Shown here piece after piece: positions 53,174 to 62,972 of a stretch of DNA of 64,000 nucleotides. Positions within the stretch are counted from its first letter, which is position 1. Each line of letters starts with the position of its first letter. The position numbers and the translations under genes are program-made. The notes under the pieces are model-generated. The model did no database searches. It saw only the letters and a program-made list of their open reading frames with translations, and was not told the DNA's origin. This stretch comes from Candidatus Arcticimaribacter forsetii (GTDB lineage: Bacteria > Bacteroidota > Bacteroidia > Flavobacteriales > Flavobacteriaceae): positions 1-64,000 of the forward strand of contig NZ_OU342399.1 of assembly GCF_910589745.1 (NCBI RefSeq), written 5' to 3'.

Positions 53174-54179
53174 CAAACTCTTCTTTTATGTAATTTGTTA
53201 TAATTTTGTTTCCTATTTTTGAAACAGAGTCAACAATGAACTTATTTTTTAAAAATATTCTGTGAGATCCTCTATTGCTTTCAAGCACCTTTGCTAAAAA
53301 AACATTTTCTGGAAATTTCTTTATTATAAATCTAATCATTTGATTTCCTATACCTTTCCCTCTTTGTTTTCTATCAACTGAAAAAGAGATTTGGAACTGA
53401 CTATTTACTTCGTCTAACCGCAATACTCCCACTGGCTTTTCTTTTTTGAAAAGAAACATAGTAGATTTAGAATCATTCATTTTTTTATTAAACCATTTGA
53501 CGTGTTCACCCCAAGTTATCTCTTTTGAATTTATTGAATTATTCCGAGTTGAGGAATCTGTTGCCCAATCAAATAATAATTGTACGTCAGAATATTCAAC
53601 AGGCCTATAAGACAAATCCCCTTTTCTCTTCATGTGAATTAGCCCATCAATTGACTTATTATTTAGTTTTATTACCCCTAAAACCCTCTCTTTCTCAATA
53701 AAACCTGCCTGGTATAGAATAGGATAGAGTTTTGGACGAACTTCATATGAGTAAGTGAAAATTTTATTTAATCTAATTTCACTAAAAGCAACCTTTTCGA
53801 TCAATTCCAAGTAAACACTCCATAGAGTATTAAACTTTTCAGACTCTAAACTCGTATTCATTACAAATGAAATTTCAGCATTTTTATCTTTCCAATCAAT
53901 ATGAACCAAACCACCATAGGCGATACAAGTTTCTCCTTGCAACATTGAAAATAATATCTGATCGGGTTGCTCTTGTTCAAAGAGATTAGAAATTACATTT
54001 TCGAAATAGGCATCTTGTTCTTCAACCGTTAATTTTTTATTTTGGCGTAAATGAAATATCTGCTCATTCCGCCATTGCATAATTTTATACCTATCTTCCC
54101 ATCGAATAGGTACCAATGAGAATTCTGCATCGGTATAGATTTGCTTATTAAGACACTTATATGTTATTTCCATATTCAT
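53160..54179 (-). CDS. Tandem GNAT acetyltransferase (PseH-like)
   Basis: This 339-residue protein contains two GNAT domains. The first (about 18-180) has MQWRNEQIFHLRQNKKLT, then CIAYGGLVHIDWKDKNAEISFVM and RLNKIFTYSYEVRPKLYPILY. The second (about 190-330) shows YRPVEYSDVQLLFDWATDSSTRN, PVGVLRLDE and the acetyl-CoA loop KQRGKGIGNQMIRFI. PseH-type enzymes acetylate the 4-amino group before condensation. A double domain suggests acetylation at two positions or one dead domain. It overlaps pseI by 14 nt. Confidence 0.85.
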   Translation of the reverse strand: MNMEITYKCLNKQIYTDAEFSLVPIRWEDRYKIMQWRNEQIFHLRQNKKLTVEEQDAYFENVISNLFEQEQPDQILFSMLQGETCIAYGGLVHIDWKDKNAEISFVMNTSLESEKFNTLWSVYLELIEKVAFSEIRLNKIFTYSYEVRPKLYPILYQAGFIEKERVLGVIKLNNKSIDGLIHMKRKGDLSYRPVEYSDVQLLFDWATDSSTRNNSINSKEITWGEHVKWFNKKMNDSKSTMFLFKKEKPVGVLRLDEVNSQFQISFSVDRKQRGKGIGNQMIRFIIKKFPENVFLAKVLESNRGSHRIFLKNKFIVDSVSKIGNKIITNYIKEEFDGNY

Positions 54180-54188
54180 GATTAACTC

Positions 54189-55496
54189 TTAATTTAATCT
54201 TTTAAATCCATTGTGTACAATTGGTCCTTCTAAGAAATCGGATACCTGGAGTTCATCTGCTTCAAATTTTTTTATTTTTTCAAATATTGCATCTAATTCA
54301 GTAAAATAATTCTCCAAATATTTATCTTCATGTGCTATAGACGCATAAAATAAATTCCCTGCTAAGAAACCTTTTTTTAACATTTCTTGCGTAAGATATG
54401 TTTTATAAGCCTGATGGTTTGGACTTCTAAAAGTAAAACTTGAAAGAGAAGGAATTCCAGTGATATCAATATTGACTTTATGGAGTGATGACAATTTAGC
54501 CCATTGCTTTTGAACACTTTCGCCTATTGAAGTTATCACATCCCAGGATTTAATGTTTTCCATTACTTCAAGTGTTTTTAAAGCAGCTGTAGGTCCAATT
54601 CGTTCTGTCCAAAAAGTACTACTTATAAATGTATTTTGTGCAGCTTCCATGACTGATCTTTTACCAACTACAGCAGTAATTGCATATCCGTTTCCGAGAG
54701 TTTTTCCATACATTGCAACATCGGGTTCTACACCATACTTTTTATGTATTCCGCCATAAGTTTCGCGAAAACCAGAAGTGCACTCGTCAAAAACTAAAAC
54801 AATTTGGTTATTAGTAGCTAATTTTCTTACTTTTTGTAAAAAATTATCCTTTGGTCCAAAATTACGCTGAACCTCCATTTTAATTACCCCAATGTTTTTT
54901 TCCTTAACCAATGTTTCTAATTGTTCGTAGTCATTATACTCGAATGGAAAGGTAGAATTTTTTAAATTTTTTGGGACACCCTTTGGGCTTAAACCAGGTA
55001 ATAAATGAGACGATAGATCATCTTGATTATTGTGGTTTACCGATAAATACCAATCATGCCAGCCATGATACCCACAAATAGCTACATTATCTTTCCCTGA
55101 TGCTGCTCTTGCTATTCGAATTGCAACGGCATTCGCCTCACCGCCAGTTCGAGCAAATCGAACCATCTCTGCCCACGGATTGATTTCAATTAATTTTTCT
55201 GCTAAAAAAACCTCCTCTGGGCAATTTAACGTACTCATATTACCATGTTTAATCGTATTTAGAACAGCTTCATCTACTTCTTTATGTGCATATCCCAATG
55301 TGTTGGTTCCTATGCCCATTATACTAACGTCTATGTATTTTTTACCGTCAAGATCCCAAACTTCACAACCTTTTGCTTTAGAATAATAGGCCGGCCAATT
55401 TTCAGGCAAATGCATTTCAGGGCGCTTAGAAAGAAGCATCGTTCCTCCTGGGATAATTTTTTTAGCTCGTTTATATAAGTTCTGACCTTTCCCCAT
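54189..55496 (-). CDS. Class III PLP aminotransferase (GSA aminomutase-like)
   Basis: This 435-residue protein resembles glutamate-1-semialdehyde aminomutase: YKRAKKIIPGGTMLLSKRP at the start, RTGGEANAVAIRIARAASG, CGYHGWHDWYLS, LVFDECTSGFRETYGG, and MYGKTLGNGYAITAVVG with the PLP lysine in YGKTLGNG. Heme synthesis is unlikely here, because the gene lies inside a nonulosonate operon between the SpsF-like and GNAT genes. It probably aminates a keto-sugar, for example to place a further amino group on the nonulosonate precursor. Confidence 0.85.
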   Translation of the reverse strand: MGKGQNLYKRAKKIIPGGTMLLSKRPEMHLPENWPAYYSKAKGCEVWDLDGKKYIDVSIMGIGTNTLGYAHKEVDEAVLNTIKHGNMSTLNCPEEVFLAEKLIEINPWAEMVRFARTGGEANAVAIRIARAASGKDNVAICGYHGWHDWYLSVNHNNQDDLSSHLLPGLSPKGVPKNLKNSTFPFEYNDYEQLETLVKEKNIGVIKMEVQRNFGPKDNFLQKVRKLATNNQIVLVFDECTSGFRETYGGIHKKYGVEPDVAMYGKTLGNGYAITAVVGKRSVMEAAQNTFISSTFWTERIGPTAALKTLEVMENIKSWDVITSIGESVQKQWAKLSSLHKVNIDITGIPSLSSFTFRSPNHQAYKTYLTQEMLKKGFLAGNLFYASIAHEDKYLENYFTELDAIFEKIKKFEADELQVSDFLEGPIVHNGFKRLN

Positions 55497-55497
55497 T

Positions 55498-56262
55498 TTA
55501 CTTTATAATATTAGTCGCTTTCGAAATTAAAAAACCTTCATTTCTTTTGATTTTTTGATTAGAAAACAAATTCAGATTGTTTCGTATAAAGTCTGCATAG
55601 ATTTTCCAATTTTCATCCATTCCCAAATTAACCATTAAGGTTCTTATGGCCTCAAAATCCTCTGATTCATCTACAGTCATCCGAACTTCGTTATAGTTTT
55701 GTAAAGAATCTAAATTCTTTGATTTAAAAAGATCCTTCCCGAAAAAAGATGAGTTCTTACGTATGTATGGAGTTACATGTTCCCTATCATGTTTTAATTT
55801 CGTTTCTATCCAAGATTTTTCCAAAGCTGTCCACTTAATCACCTCTACGTCTTGACCGTCTGGATATGCTTCTATTAGTATATTTGAGGTGTAATCCAAA
55901 TTTTCATTTACAGCTAATTGAACTACTTTATCTACCAATGTAGGATCTATTAAAGGACAATCAGAAGTAACGCGAACTATAAAATCTGGTTTTCTGTTTT
56001 TAGCAGTATGATAAAAGCGATCCAATACATCATTTGTATCTCCTTGGTAATAATTTACCCCTACAGACTTGGCAATCTTAATTATTTTTTCAACTCCATC
56101 TTCGAATGTTGTTGCAACAATTATATTATTACCATACTTTGATTTTTTAAGACGTTCCAAATGTATTTGAAGTAATGATTTACCCTCAATTTCTTTTAGA
56201 ACTTTAGAAGGTAAGCGGGTACTTCCAATTCTTGCTTGTGTTATTATAATTATATTTTCCAC
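55498..56262 (-). CDS. SpsF-type CMP-nonulosonate cytidylyltransferase
   Basis: This 254-residue enzyme begins IIIITQARIGSTRLPSKVL, the nucleotide-binding start of SpsF/NeuA-like cytidylyltransferases (the R-x-x-S-x-R-L-P-x-K motif). GVNYYQGDTNDVLDRFYHTA and VRVTSDCPLIDPTLVDKVV also match. It should activate the nonulosonic acid with CTP to CMP-sugar, the PseF role. It is 1 nt before the class III aminotransferase and overlaps the reductase gene by 13 nt. Confidence 0.88.
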   Translation of the reverse strand: MENIIIITQARIGSTRLPSKVLKEIEGKSLLQIHLERLKKSKYGNNIIVATTFEDGVEKIIKIAKSVGVNYYQGDTNDVLDRFYHTAKNRKPDFIVRVTSDCPLIDPTLVDKVVQLAVNENLDYTSNILIEAYPDGQDVEVIKWTALEKSWIETKLKHDREHVTPYIRKNSSFFGKDLFKSKNLDSLQNYNEVRMTVDESEDFEAIRTLMVNLGMDENWKIYADFIRNNLNLFSNQKIKRNEGFLISKATNIIK

Positions 56263-57113
56263 AGCGAAGGATTTAAAAGATTTGTGTTTTGAATTGAAAT
56301 GGAATTAATCTCATCTACTAATTCCTTTGAAATTGAATTTGACAGAACATTGATATTTTTTTTCAACTGATCCAATGAATCTACTCCAATTAAAATATTA
56401 TCAATAAAATTCATAGATGATACATATCCAATTGCTAATTCCTCCATACTTAAAGATTCAGAGTCTGCTATTCTTTTTAATTTTTCCAAAGGACCCTTCA
56501 ACTGTTCCAAGTTAACAGGCAATTTATTAGTGTCTTTAAAGAATAGTCCTTGTAAAAAAACAGAACGTGTGTCAATTACTTTTCCAGTAGATTTAATTTT
56601 TGTGTATTTCTCTCTTCTTTTCACTTCATTGTCTAAAAGATTAAAAGGAGTTTGTATTCTATTAATATTAGGGTCTGAATTAATCACTTCAATCTCATCA
56701 TTTGTATAAACGGAAACTCCTAATTCATTAAAATGTTTTCCTTTATTTTTTTTACAAAAAATATTTAGTTGAGGTTTTAATTTTTGATATAATTCAAAAG
56801 AATGCAACATTAATACATCTACTTTTTTAAGTTTTAATCTGCTTAGACTTTCTTTCAACTGCTTCTCTAATAAACTTCCTGAAGAATTAACTTTGGTTAT
56901 TATCGCAAATTTTTTGTCTGGATTTTCGGTTAAATAGTTCCCAATAATTTTTTCTGAATCTCCGTATCCAGATGCAGTATCTAAAGTTGAAATCCCTTTA
57001 GAATATGCATAATCTAAAATTTGATGAATTTCTTCAACTGGAGTTTTTCCTAGCATATTATTGATTCCATAATCTAAGCCAAACTGAACCGTTCCCAAAA
57101 TGATTTTACTCAT
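56250..57113 (-). CDS. Aldo/keto reductase family protein
   Basis: This 287-residue protein shows the AKR barrel start KIILGTVQFGLDYGINNM, the catalytic pattern DTASGYGDSEKIIG (D, Y), KVDVLMLHSF (the catalytic His) and IQTPFNLLDN. AKRs of this type are found in nonulosonate clusters beside SpsF. It might reduce a keto or aldehyde group on the sugar, NADPH dependent. It overlaps pseC by 8 nt and the cytidylyltransferase by 13 nt. Confidence 0.85.
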   Translation of the reverse strand: MSKIILGTVQFGLDYGINNMLGKTPVEEIHQILDYAYSKGISTLDTASGYGDSEKIIGNYLTENPDKKFAIITKVNSSGSLLEKQLKESLSRLKLKKVDVLMLHSFELYQKLKPQLNIFCKKNKGKHFNELGVSVYTNDEIEVINSDPNINRIQTPFNLLDNEVKRREKYTKIKSTGKVIDTRSVFLQGLFFKDTNKLPVNLEQLKGPLEKLKRIADSESLSMEELAIGYVSSMNFIDNILIGVDSLDQLKKNINVLSNSISKELVDEINSISIQNTNLLNPSLWKI

Positions 57114-58266
57114 GGCTTTGCTTATAAAATTGGTTTATTATTGCAATTACATACTCTTGATCTTCAACTGAAAGTGAGGGATACATTGGAATACTCAAGC
57201 AACTTTCGTAATAGGTTTCTGCGTGTTGAAAGCTTTGTTCTCCATAAAGACTTTCATAATAAGGCTGTTTATGAACTGGAATGTAATGAATTTGAGGACT
57301 AATACCATTAGTATTAAGATAATCATAAAGTGCTTTTCGATCATTTACTTGAATCACAAACAAGTGAAATGCATGACCCAAATCAAAAGTGCTTTTTGGA
57401 ATTGTAATGGGTAAATTTGCAAAGGCTTGGATATATCGGCCAGCAATTTCTTTCCGTTTTTTTAAGTTTTCTTCTGCATAATCTAATTGGGATATCCCTA
57501 GTGCACAAAGTAAATCGGGCATTCTATAATTATAACCTAAATGGTGCATTTCATAATACCAACCTCCATCAATTTTGGTTAATTCATTTGGATCTTTTGT
57601 AATTCCGTGAGACCTTAAAGAAAGAAGTTTTTTATAAATTGCAGGATCATTAGTTGTTATCATTCCACCTTCTCCACATGCAATATGTTTAACCGGATGA
57701 AATGAAAATATAGCCGCATCTGCAAACTTACCATTACCGCAATTCTGCTTATCTCCATTTTGAGAATTAAAAAACCCTCCAGGCGCATGGCAAGAATCTT
57801 CAAGAATCCACATTCCGTATTCGTTTGCAAGTTCTCTGAAAGCCTCCATGTTTATTGCATATCCAGCAAAATCAACTGGTATAATGCCTTGATAAGTCCC
57901 TTTGGGTGCAGCTTCAAGTTTTTCTCTAACTTTATTAATATCTAAACAAAGTGTATTTGGATCAATATCTGCAAATTCAATAATCCCACCACAAAATCGG
58001 ACACAATTAGCTGATGCTGCAAAGGTAATTGGTGAGGTTATAACCCTACTCCCTTTCTGAACTCCTAATGCTAAAGCAGAAAGATGTAAAGCAGCTGTTC
58101 CATTAGATACTGCAATTGCATATTTCGATCCAACATAGGATGCGAATTTTTCTTCAAACTCTTTTACTTTTGGCCCTTGAGTCAGAAAATCATTTTGCAA
58201 AACAGAAACCACAGCTTGAATATCAAGCTCAGAAATGTGCTGTTTACCATAGGGAATTTTTTTCAT
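57106..58266 (-). CDS. pseC: UDP-4-amino-4,6-dideoxy-altrosamine transaminase
   Basis: PseC aminates the 4-keto product of PseB. The 386 residues begin KKIPYGKQHISELDIQAVV, with GSKYAIAVSNGTAALHLSAL, ITFAASANCVRFCGG, EDSCHAPGGFFNSQNG and SFHPVKHIACGEGGMITTN, which contains the PLP lysine. That last motif and the start are characteristic of PseC. It is 3 nt after the pseB stop, the standard PseB-PseC order. It overlaps the aldo/keto reductase gene by 8 nt. Confidence 0.93.
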   Translation of the reverse strand: MKKIPYGKQHISELDIQAVVSVLQNDFLTQGPKVKEFEEKFASYVGSKYAIAVSNGTAALHLSALALGVQKGSRVITSPITFAASANCVRFCGGIIEFADIDPNTLCLDINKVREKLEAAPKGTYQGIIPVDFAGYAINMEAFRELANEYGMWILEDSCHAPGGFFNSQNGDKQNCGNGKFADAAIFSFHPVKHIACGEGGMITTNDPAIYKKLLSLRSHGITKDPNELTKIDGGWYYEMHHLGYNYRMPDLLCALGISQLDYAEENLKKRKEIAGRYIQAFANLPITIPKSTFDLGHAFHLFVIQVNDRKALYDYLNTNGISPQIHYIPVHKQPYYESLYGEQSFQHAETYYESCLSIPMYPSLSVEDQEYVIAIINQFYKQSHE

Positions 58267-58268
58267 CC

Positions 58269-59279
58269 TTATAAATCAAAATTAGGATTAAGATTCTGCT
58301 TTATTAACTTTCTAATATCAGAAACCGTCAACATATCTTCATTTTTAAACGAATTGTAAGAAAAGTTTTCTTTTACTTTCTTCGCTGAAAAGTGTGAAAT
58401 AAATTCATTTAAGTTAAACATAGGTAACTGGGGTAAAATCACATAATACTTTCCTAGATCATATGTAGAGAAAGAATCAGGTTCTGTTATCATTTCTTCA
58501 TGTATTTTTTCTCCGGGTCGAATCCCAATAATTTCTTGTTTACAATCAGGTCCAATTGCTTCAGCAACATCTACAATCTTATAAGAAGGTATTTTTGGAA
58601 TAAATATTTCACCTCCCCAAGCACTATCTAGTGCATGTAAAACCATATCAACACCCTCTGATAACGATATATTAAAACGCGTCATTCTTGGGTCAGTAAT
58701 TGGAAGAACACCCTCTGCACGCTTTTTTAAGAAAAAAGGTATTACCGAACCATTTGATCCCATTACGTTTCCATATCGAACAACAGAAAAGTTTATTGTA
58801 TTTTTTCCTCGAATGTTATTTGCCGCTATAAAAAGTTTATCCGAAGTAAGTTTGGTTGCACCATAAAGATTAATTGGTGCGGCAGCTTTATCTGTAGACA
58901 ATGCTACAACTCTTTGAACACCTTCTTCTAAACATGCATTGATTAAGTTTTCTGCTCCTAAAACATTTGTCTTAATACACTCCATTGGATTATATTCTGC
59001 AATGTGTACATGTTTCATAGCAGCTGCATGAATAACATATTCAATTCCATTCAAGGCTGTTTTTATTCTTTTTTCATCTCTTATATCTCCAATGAAATAT
59101 CTTAAGAAGGGATATCTTCTTAAAGGAAATTCCTTTTCCATCTGGAATTGCTTCTGCTCATCTCTAGAAAACACAACAAGCCTTTTTATATTTGGATAAT
59201 CTTTAATAATTCTTTTGACTAAAGCTTTTCCCAAAGAACCTGTCCCTCCTGTTATTAATAATGATTTATTATTCAGCAC
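58269..59279 (-). CDS. pseB: UDP-GlcNAc 4,6-dehydratase (inverting)
   Basis: PseB inverts C5 and removes water from UDP-GlcNAc, the first step to pseudaminic acid. The 336 residues are soluble, unlike the PglF-type protein at 34.8 kb. It has LLITGGTGSLGKALVKRII, VVFSRDEQKQFQM, AAAMKHVHIAEYNPMECIKT and the active site LSTDKAAAPINLYGATK with the YxxxK pair. GSVIPFFLKK and MTRFNISLSEGVDMV follow, both typical of PseB. It leads the module PseB-PseC-AKR-SpsF-aminotransferase-GNAT-PseI. Confidence 0.94.
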   Translation of the reverse strand: MLNNKSLLITGGTGSLGKALVKRIIKDYPNIKRLVVFSRDEQKQFQMEKEFPLRRYPFLRYFIGDIRDEKRIKTALNGIEYVIHAAAMKHVHIAEYNPMECIKTNVLGAENLINACLEEGVQRVVALSTDKAAAPINLYGATKLTSDKLFIAANNIRGKNTINFSVVRYGNVMGSNGSVIPFFLKKRAEGVLPITDPRMTRFNISLSEGVDMVLHALDSAWGGEIFIPKIPSYKIVDVAEAIGPDCKQEIIGIRPGEKIHEEMITEPDSFSTYDLGKYYVILPQLPMFNLNEFISHFSAKKVKENFSYNSFKNEDMLTVSDIRKLIKQNLNPNFDL

Positions 59280-59281
59280 GT

Positions 59282-61024
59282 TTAATTTATTTTAATGTTA
59301 TTTTCTTTACTTAGCTTGCCCCTTTTAATTGAAAATATTTCATCACAATTTTTTAAAGTTACTAGTCTATGTGTAACAATTATTATTGTCATTTGACCCT
59401 TAAGGTTATCTACAGATCGCATAATGTTTTCTTCTGTTTTAACATCAAGAGAACTAGTGGCCTCATCTAAAACAAGAATGTTAGGTTTTCTGTATAAAGC
59501 ACGGGCAATACCAATTCTTTGTCTTTGACCTCCAGAAAGCTGGACTCCTCTTTCTCCTACATTTGTATCATATCCTTTTGGCAAACGTTCTATAAGTTCT
59601 GCAAGTTTAGATTGCTCTATAACTTTATCAATTAATTCTAAATCAATAGATTCTTTTTCAACTCCAAATGCTATGTTCATTAATATACTATTATCAGAAA
59701 GATAAACATCTTGAGAAACATAACCAATCGAATTTTTCCACAAATCAAGATCATCATAAATATCCAAATTGTTATCTATTAAAATTTTACCACTTGAAGG
59801 TTTTAAAAGACCGACTAGAATATTTACTAAAGTACTTTTTCCTGATCCTGATTCTCCAATAATTCCAATTGTACTTCCTGTTTTTATCTTTAACGAAACA
59901 TTATTTAAAATAGATAACTCAGTCCCAGGATAAGAAAAATATAAATTTTGTATTTCTATTAATTTGTTTAAAATTAACCTGTCATTACTATTATTGTGAA
60001 AATAATCAAAATCATTAGTTGACTTTAATTCTTCATATAAAACATCTATTGAAGATTGGTAATATTTAATATTTTGTAATGAACTTAAAATTCTATTTAT
60101 TGAGGGTAGTATCCTAAAAGTTGCCGCAACAAAAACACCAAGTGTAACAATAACGCTTTCAATGTCTTTGTTCTGTATTAACATCAAAAAAACGAAAACA
60201 ATTAAAGAAAAAACTGATAATAGCTCTAAAAAATAACGGGGTGTTTGTCTTAAAGTTAGCACTTTAGAAGTAATTATTGCTTTCTTTGAATTGTTTTTTT
60301 CCAGTTGATTTTGAAAAAAAGACTGTTTCCTTAATAAAATAACCTCTTTAATTCCTGAAAGCCCTTCAACAACTATTTTAGAAGTTTTAGAATCAATTTT
60401 TTCTCTCATTTGACCCCATCTAGTTGTAACTCTCCTTGTAATTTGGTAAAAAAACAAAGCAGCAATTCCGAACAATAATAAAACCAAAATTGTTGCCAAA
60501 GGCTCTAAAAAAAACAGAGTAATAACGACTGAAAAAGCTAAAGTTGACTCGGTTATTAGGCTAATTATTGAAATCAAGTAATTTGAAAAATTATTTAATT
60601 CTATCTGTATATTTTTTATTAATGTTGATGAGTTTCTATTTATATGAAAAGAATAACTTTGTTTAAGATATTTGTCAAAAAGTTTATTGCTTAGGTTTGA
60701 AGTTAAATTGGAAGTAAATCTATTTTGATAAAAACTTAAGAAAACTAGGTAAATACTCTTTAAAAAATATACTAACATTAAAGATCCTAATGACACTTTT
60801 ACAATTAAATCTTTGTCCTTAATTTCTAAGGTTTCTAAAATAGATTTTGTTATTTCATTCTCAAATAATACTTCGGGATTGAGAACTGCAGTTAATATTG
60901 GTAATAATACTCCTATACCTAATACTTCGAACACCATTCCAATAAGCAAAAGAAAAGATAACAGTAATCCTTTATTTTTCTCTCTTGACGAGATTAATGT
61001 ATTTATTTTATTAGAAGTTTTCAT
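59282..61024 (-). CDS. ABC transporter, PglK-like glycan flippase
   Basis: This 580-residue half-transporter joins a membrane domain (six helices, about 20-310) to an ATPase. It starts at ATG 61024 (ATGA overlap with ugd). ATPase motifs: Walker [14 protein letters not shown]-loop YVSQDVYL, signature [12 protein letters not shown], Walker [13 protein letters not shown] and H-loop THR. The length and start ([20 protein letters not shown]) match PglK/WlaB flippases that move lipid-linked oligosaccharides across the inner membrane. It fits the PglC/A-type start of the glycan. A homodimer is expected. Confidence 0.9.
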   Translation of the reverse strand: MKTSNKINTLISSREKNKGLLLSFLLLIGMVFEVLGIGVLLPILTAVLNPEVLFENEITKSILETLEIKDKDLIVKVSLGSLMLVYFLKSIYLVFLSFYQNRFTSNLTSNLSNKLFDKYLKQSYSFHINRNSSTLIKNIQIELNNFSNYLISIISLITESTLAFSVVITLFFLEPLATILVLLLFGIAALFFYQITRRVTTRWGQMREKIDSKTSKIVVEGLSGIKEVILLRKQSFFQNQLEKNNSKKAIITSKVLTLRQTPRYFLELLSVFSLIVFVFLMLIQNKDIESVIVTLGVFVAATFRILPSINRILSSLQNIKYYQSSIDVLYEELKSTNDFDYFHNNSNDRLILNKLIEIQNLYFSYPGTELSILNNVSLKIKTGSTIGIIGESGSGKSTLVNILVGLLKPSSGKILIDNNLDIYDDLDLWKNSIGYVSQDVYLSDNSILMNIAFGVEKESIDLELIDKVIEQSKLAELIERLPKGYDTNVGERGVQLSGGQRQRIGIARALYRKPNILVLDEATSSLDVKTEENIMRSVDNLKGQMTIIIVTHRLVTLKNCDEIFSIKRGKLSKENNIKIN

Positions 61025-62418
61025 TTTCCAATACAATATTGATTGAACATTTCATTTTCTTGCAAAACATTCCTCCCATCAAAAAGCTTTGCTGGCTGCA
61101 TCATTTTTTCAGCAATAGCATTCCAATCGTAAGATTTAAACTCATCCCATTCGGTTAGAATTGCTGCCGCAAAAGAACTATCTAGAGCTTGGGTGTGTTC
61201 TTCATGAACAACACAGCGGTTTAGCTTGGACTCAATTTCTTTATTAGACTCATTTCGAGCCTCCCAAAGAATAGTAAGATCTTGATGAATTCGAGCTTCC
61301 TTTACCATAGGATCATAAACATGAAGTTCTGCCCCTTCTTCTAGTAGAATATCGGCAACATAAATTGCTGCAGATTCTCTGGAATCGTTCGTGTCTTTTT
61401 TAAAAGCCCAGCCTAAAAGGGTAACTTTTTTCTGATTGACGGTTCCGTTTAATCCCGTAATTATTTTTTTAGCAAATCGGTTTTTTTGATAATCGTTTAT
61501 CTTAACAACTTGATGCCAATACTCCGCCACTTCCTCTAACCCATAATGTTTACATAAATAAACAAGATTCAAGATGTCTTTTTGAAAACAGCTTCCTCCA
61601 AAACCTACGGATGCTTTTAAGAATTTTGATCCAATTCTAGTATCCATTCCAATTGCTTTTGAAACCTCTTCAATATTTGCACCTGTTTCTTCGCATAGAG
61701 CAGATAAGCTATTTATAGAAGATATTCTTTGAGCGAGCATTGCATTGGAGGCTAACTTTGAAAGTTCTGAAGACCATACATTAGTGGTTAGTATTTTTTC
61801 TTTTGGAATCCAATTAGAATAAATTGAAACCAAAGCAGCTACTGCAGCTTTTCCACGTTCGGTATCATCTCCTCCAATAAGTACTCTGTCGGATTTAAAT
61901 AAATCTTGAATGGCTGTCCCTTCGGCTAAAAATTCTGGATTGGAGAGAACCTCAAAATTTACACCTTTGGTATTTGATCCGAGCACTTCTTTTATTTTTT
62001 CTGCAGTTCGAACTGGGAGGGTAGACTTTTCAATTACAATTTTATCGGAGGTAGATATTTCTCCTATTTGGCGGGCACATTTTTCCACAAAAGTAAGATC
62101 AGCTGCAAAACCTTTTCCTTCTCCATAGGTCTTCGTTGGTGTATTAACCGCCATGAATATCATCTGAGATTCCTCGATCGCTTTTTCAACATTGGTAGAA
62201 AAAAATAAATTCCTTCCTCTTGCCTCTTTCACTACCTCTTTTAATCCAGGCTCGTAAACAGGAAGTTGATCCAGATCATCGGAATTCCAAGCTTCTATTC
62301 GTTGCTGATTTAAATCAACAACGGTTACTTTTATATCGGGGCATTTAAGAGCAATTACAGCCATTGTTGGTCCTCCGACATAACCTGCTCCTATACAACA
62401 AATATTAGTGACTTTCAT
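61021..62418 (-). CDS. ugd: UDP-glucose 6-dehydrogenase
   Basis: This enzyme makes UDP-glucuronic acid with NAD. Starting at ATG 62418 it has 465 residues. It shows the eukaryote-like sequence [65 protein letters not shown] and the catalytic cysteine in [15 protein letters not shown]. It differs from the WbpO/TviB enzyme at 41.2 kb and so gives a second uronic acid. It overlaps the winged-helix gene by 14 nt and the flippase by ATGA. Confidence 0.93.
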   Translation of the reverse strand: MKVTNICCIGAGYVGGPTMAVIALKCPDIKVTVVDLNQQRIEAWNSDDLDQLPVYEPGLKEVVKEARGRNLFFSTNVEKAIEESQMIFMAVNTPTKTYGEGKGFAADLTFVEKCARQIGEISTSDKIVIEKSTLPVRTAEKIKEVLGSNTKGVNFEVLSNPEFLAEGTAIQDLFKSDRVLIGGDDTERGKAAVAALVSIYSNWIPKEKILTTNVWSSELSKLASNAMLAQRISSINSLSALCEETGANIEEVSKAIGMDTRIGSKFLKASVGFGGSCFQKDILNLVYLCKHYGLEEVAEYWHQVVKINDYQKNRFAKKIITGLNGTVNQKKVTLLGWAFKKDTNDSRESAAIYVADILLEEGAELHVYDPMVKEARIHQDLTILWEARNESNKEIESKLNRCVVHEEHTQALDSSFAAAILTEWDEFKSYDWNAIAEKMMQPAKLFDGRNVLQENEMFNQYCIGK

Positions 62419-62917
62419 ATAGCACAATGTGTTTTTGGTTTGGGTTGGGTTTAGAGGCCAAATAAAAATTTACTTTGCGATCTATTACACCTTCTATTTT
62501 TTCTTCTAGAGCTTCAATATATTCTGTGTTGAGTTTATTTCCGATTAAAACAACGTCTATGGTTCCGGAATCTAAACCCTCGGCATAATCTCCGACTAAT
62601 AATATCTTTTGAACTGGACCCATTCGCTCTAAAACACGCTCTACGATCTCTTCTAGCCCAAGGTGTTTGTGAACTACCTTTTGAAGCATATCGAACAGCG
62701 GGTGCCCTGTATTGGCTTTATAGCCTACTTTATTATGGTCTTTATATTTTTGAAGGTATCCTGCTTCGGATAGATGATTCAGTTCTTTACGAATTGAGTT
62801 TGTAGATTCATTAAATTCTGATGCTAAACCATTCAAATACCCACTATTCGCCTGATTGATGAAGAATTTGATCAATAGACGAAGGCGGGTTTTGGATGTA
62901 ATCAGTTTATTAAGCAC
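62405..62917 (-). CDS. Winged-helix regulator with nucleotidyltransferase-like domain
   Basis: This 170-residue protein starts at a GTG (62917). Residues 1-70 form a winged helix-turn-helix ([15 protein letters not shown]-like start; [24 protein letters not shown]). Residues 95-165 read [23 protein letters not shown], split by a turn, like a minimal nucleotidyltransferase fold (G-D...D-V-V). This is the first gene after the promoter of the whole 28 kb cluster. It probably controls the cluster; enzymatic activity is doubtful because the acidic pair is incomplete. Confidence 0.75.
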   Translation of the reverse strand: MLNKLITSKTRLRLLIKFFINQANSGYLNGLASEFNESTNSIRKELNHLSEAGYLQKYKDHNKVGYKANTGHPLFDMLQKVVHKHLGLEEIVERVLERMGPVQKILLVGDYAEGLDSGTIDVVLIGNKLNTEYIEALEEKIEGVIDRKVNFYLASKPNPNQKHIVLYESH

Positions 62918-62940
62918 TATAAATGTTTTAATCTAAGTAA

Positions 62941-62972
62941 CAAATGTACTTGATTTTAAAACATTTTGCAAC
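62941..62972 (-). promoter_or_regulatory. Bacteroidota promoter of the glycan cluster
   Basis: Minus strand GTTG (62972-62969), 20 nt, then TACATTTG (62948-62941). Transcription would begin at about 62935, 18 nt before the GTG of the winged-helix gene. All genes from 62917 to 34799 lie on this strand with gaps under 60 nt, so this may drive the complete cluster. Confidence 0.75.

Noticed and set aside
54189-55496. HemL (heme synthesis)
   Set aside because: Although it looks like glutamate-1-semialdehyde aminomutase, its place inside the nonulosonate operon argues for a sugar aminotransferase.
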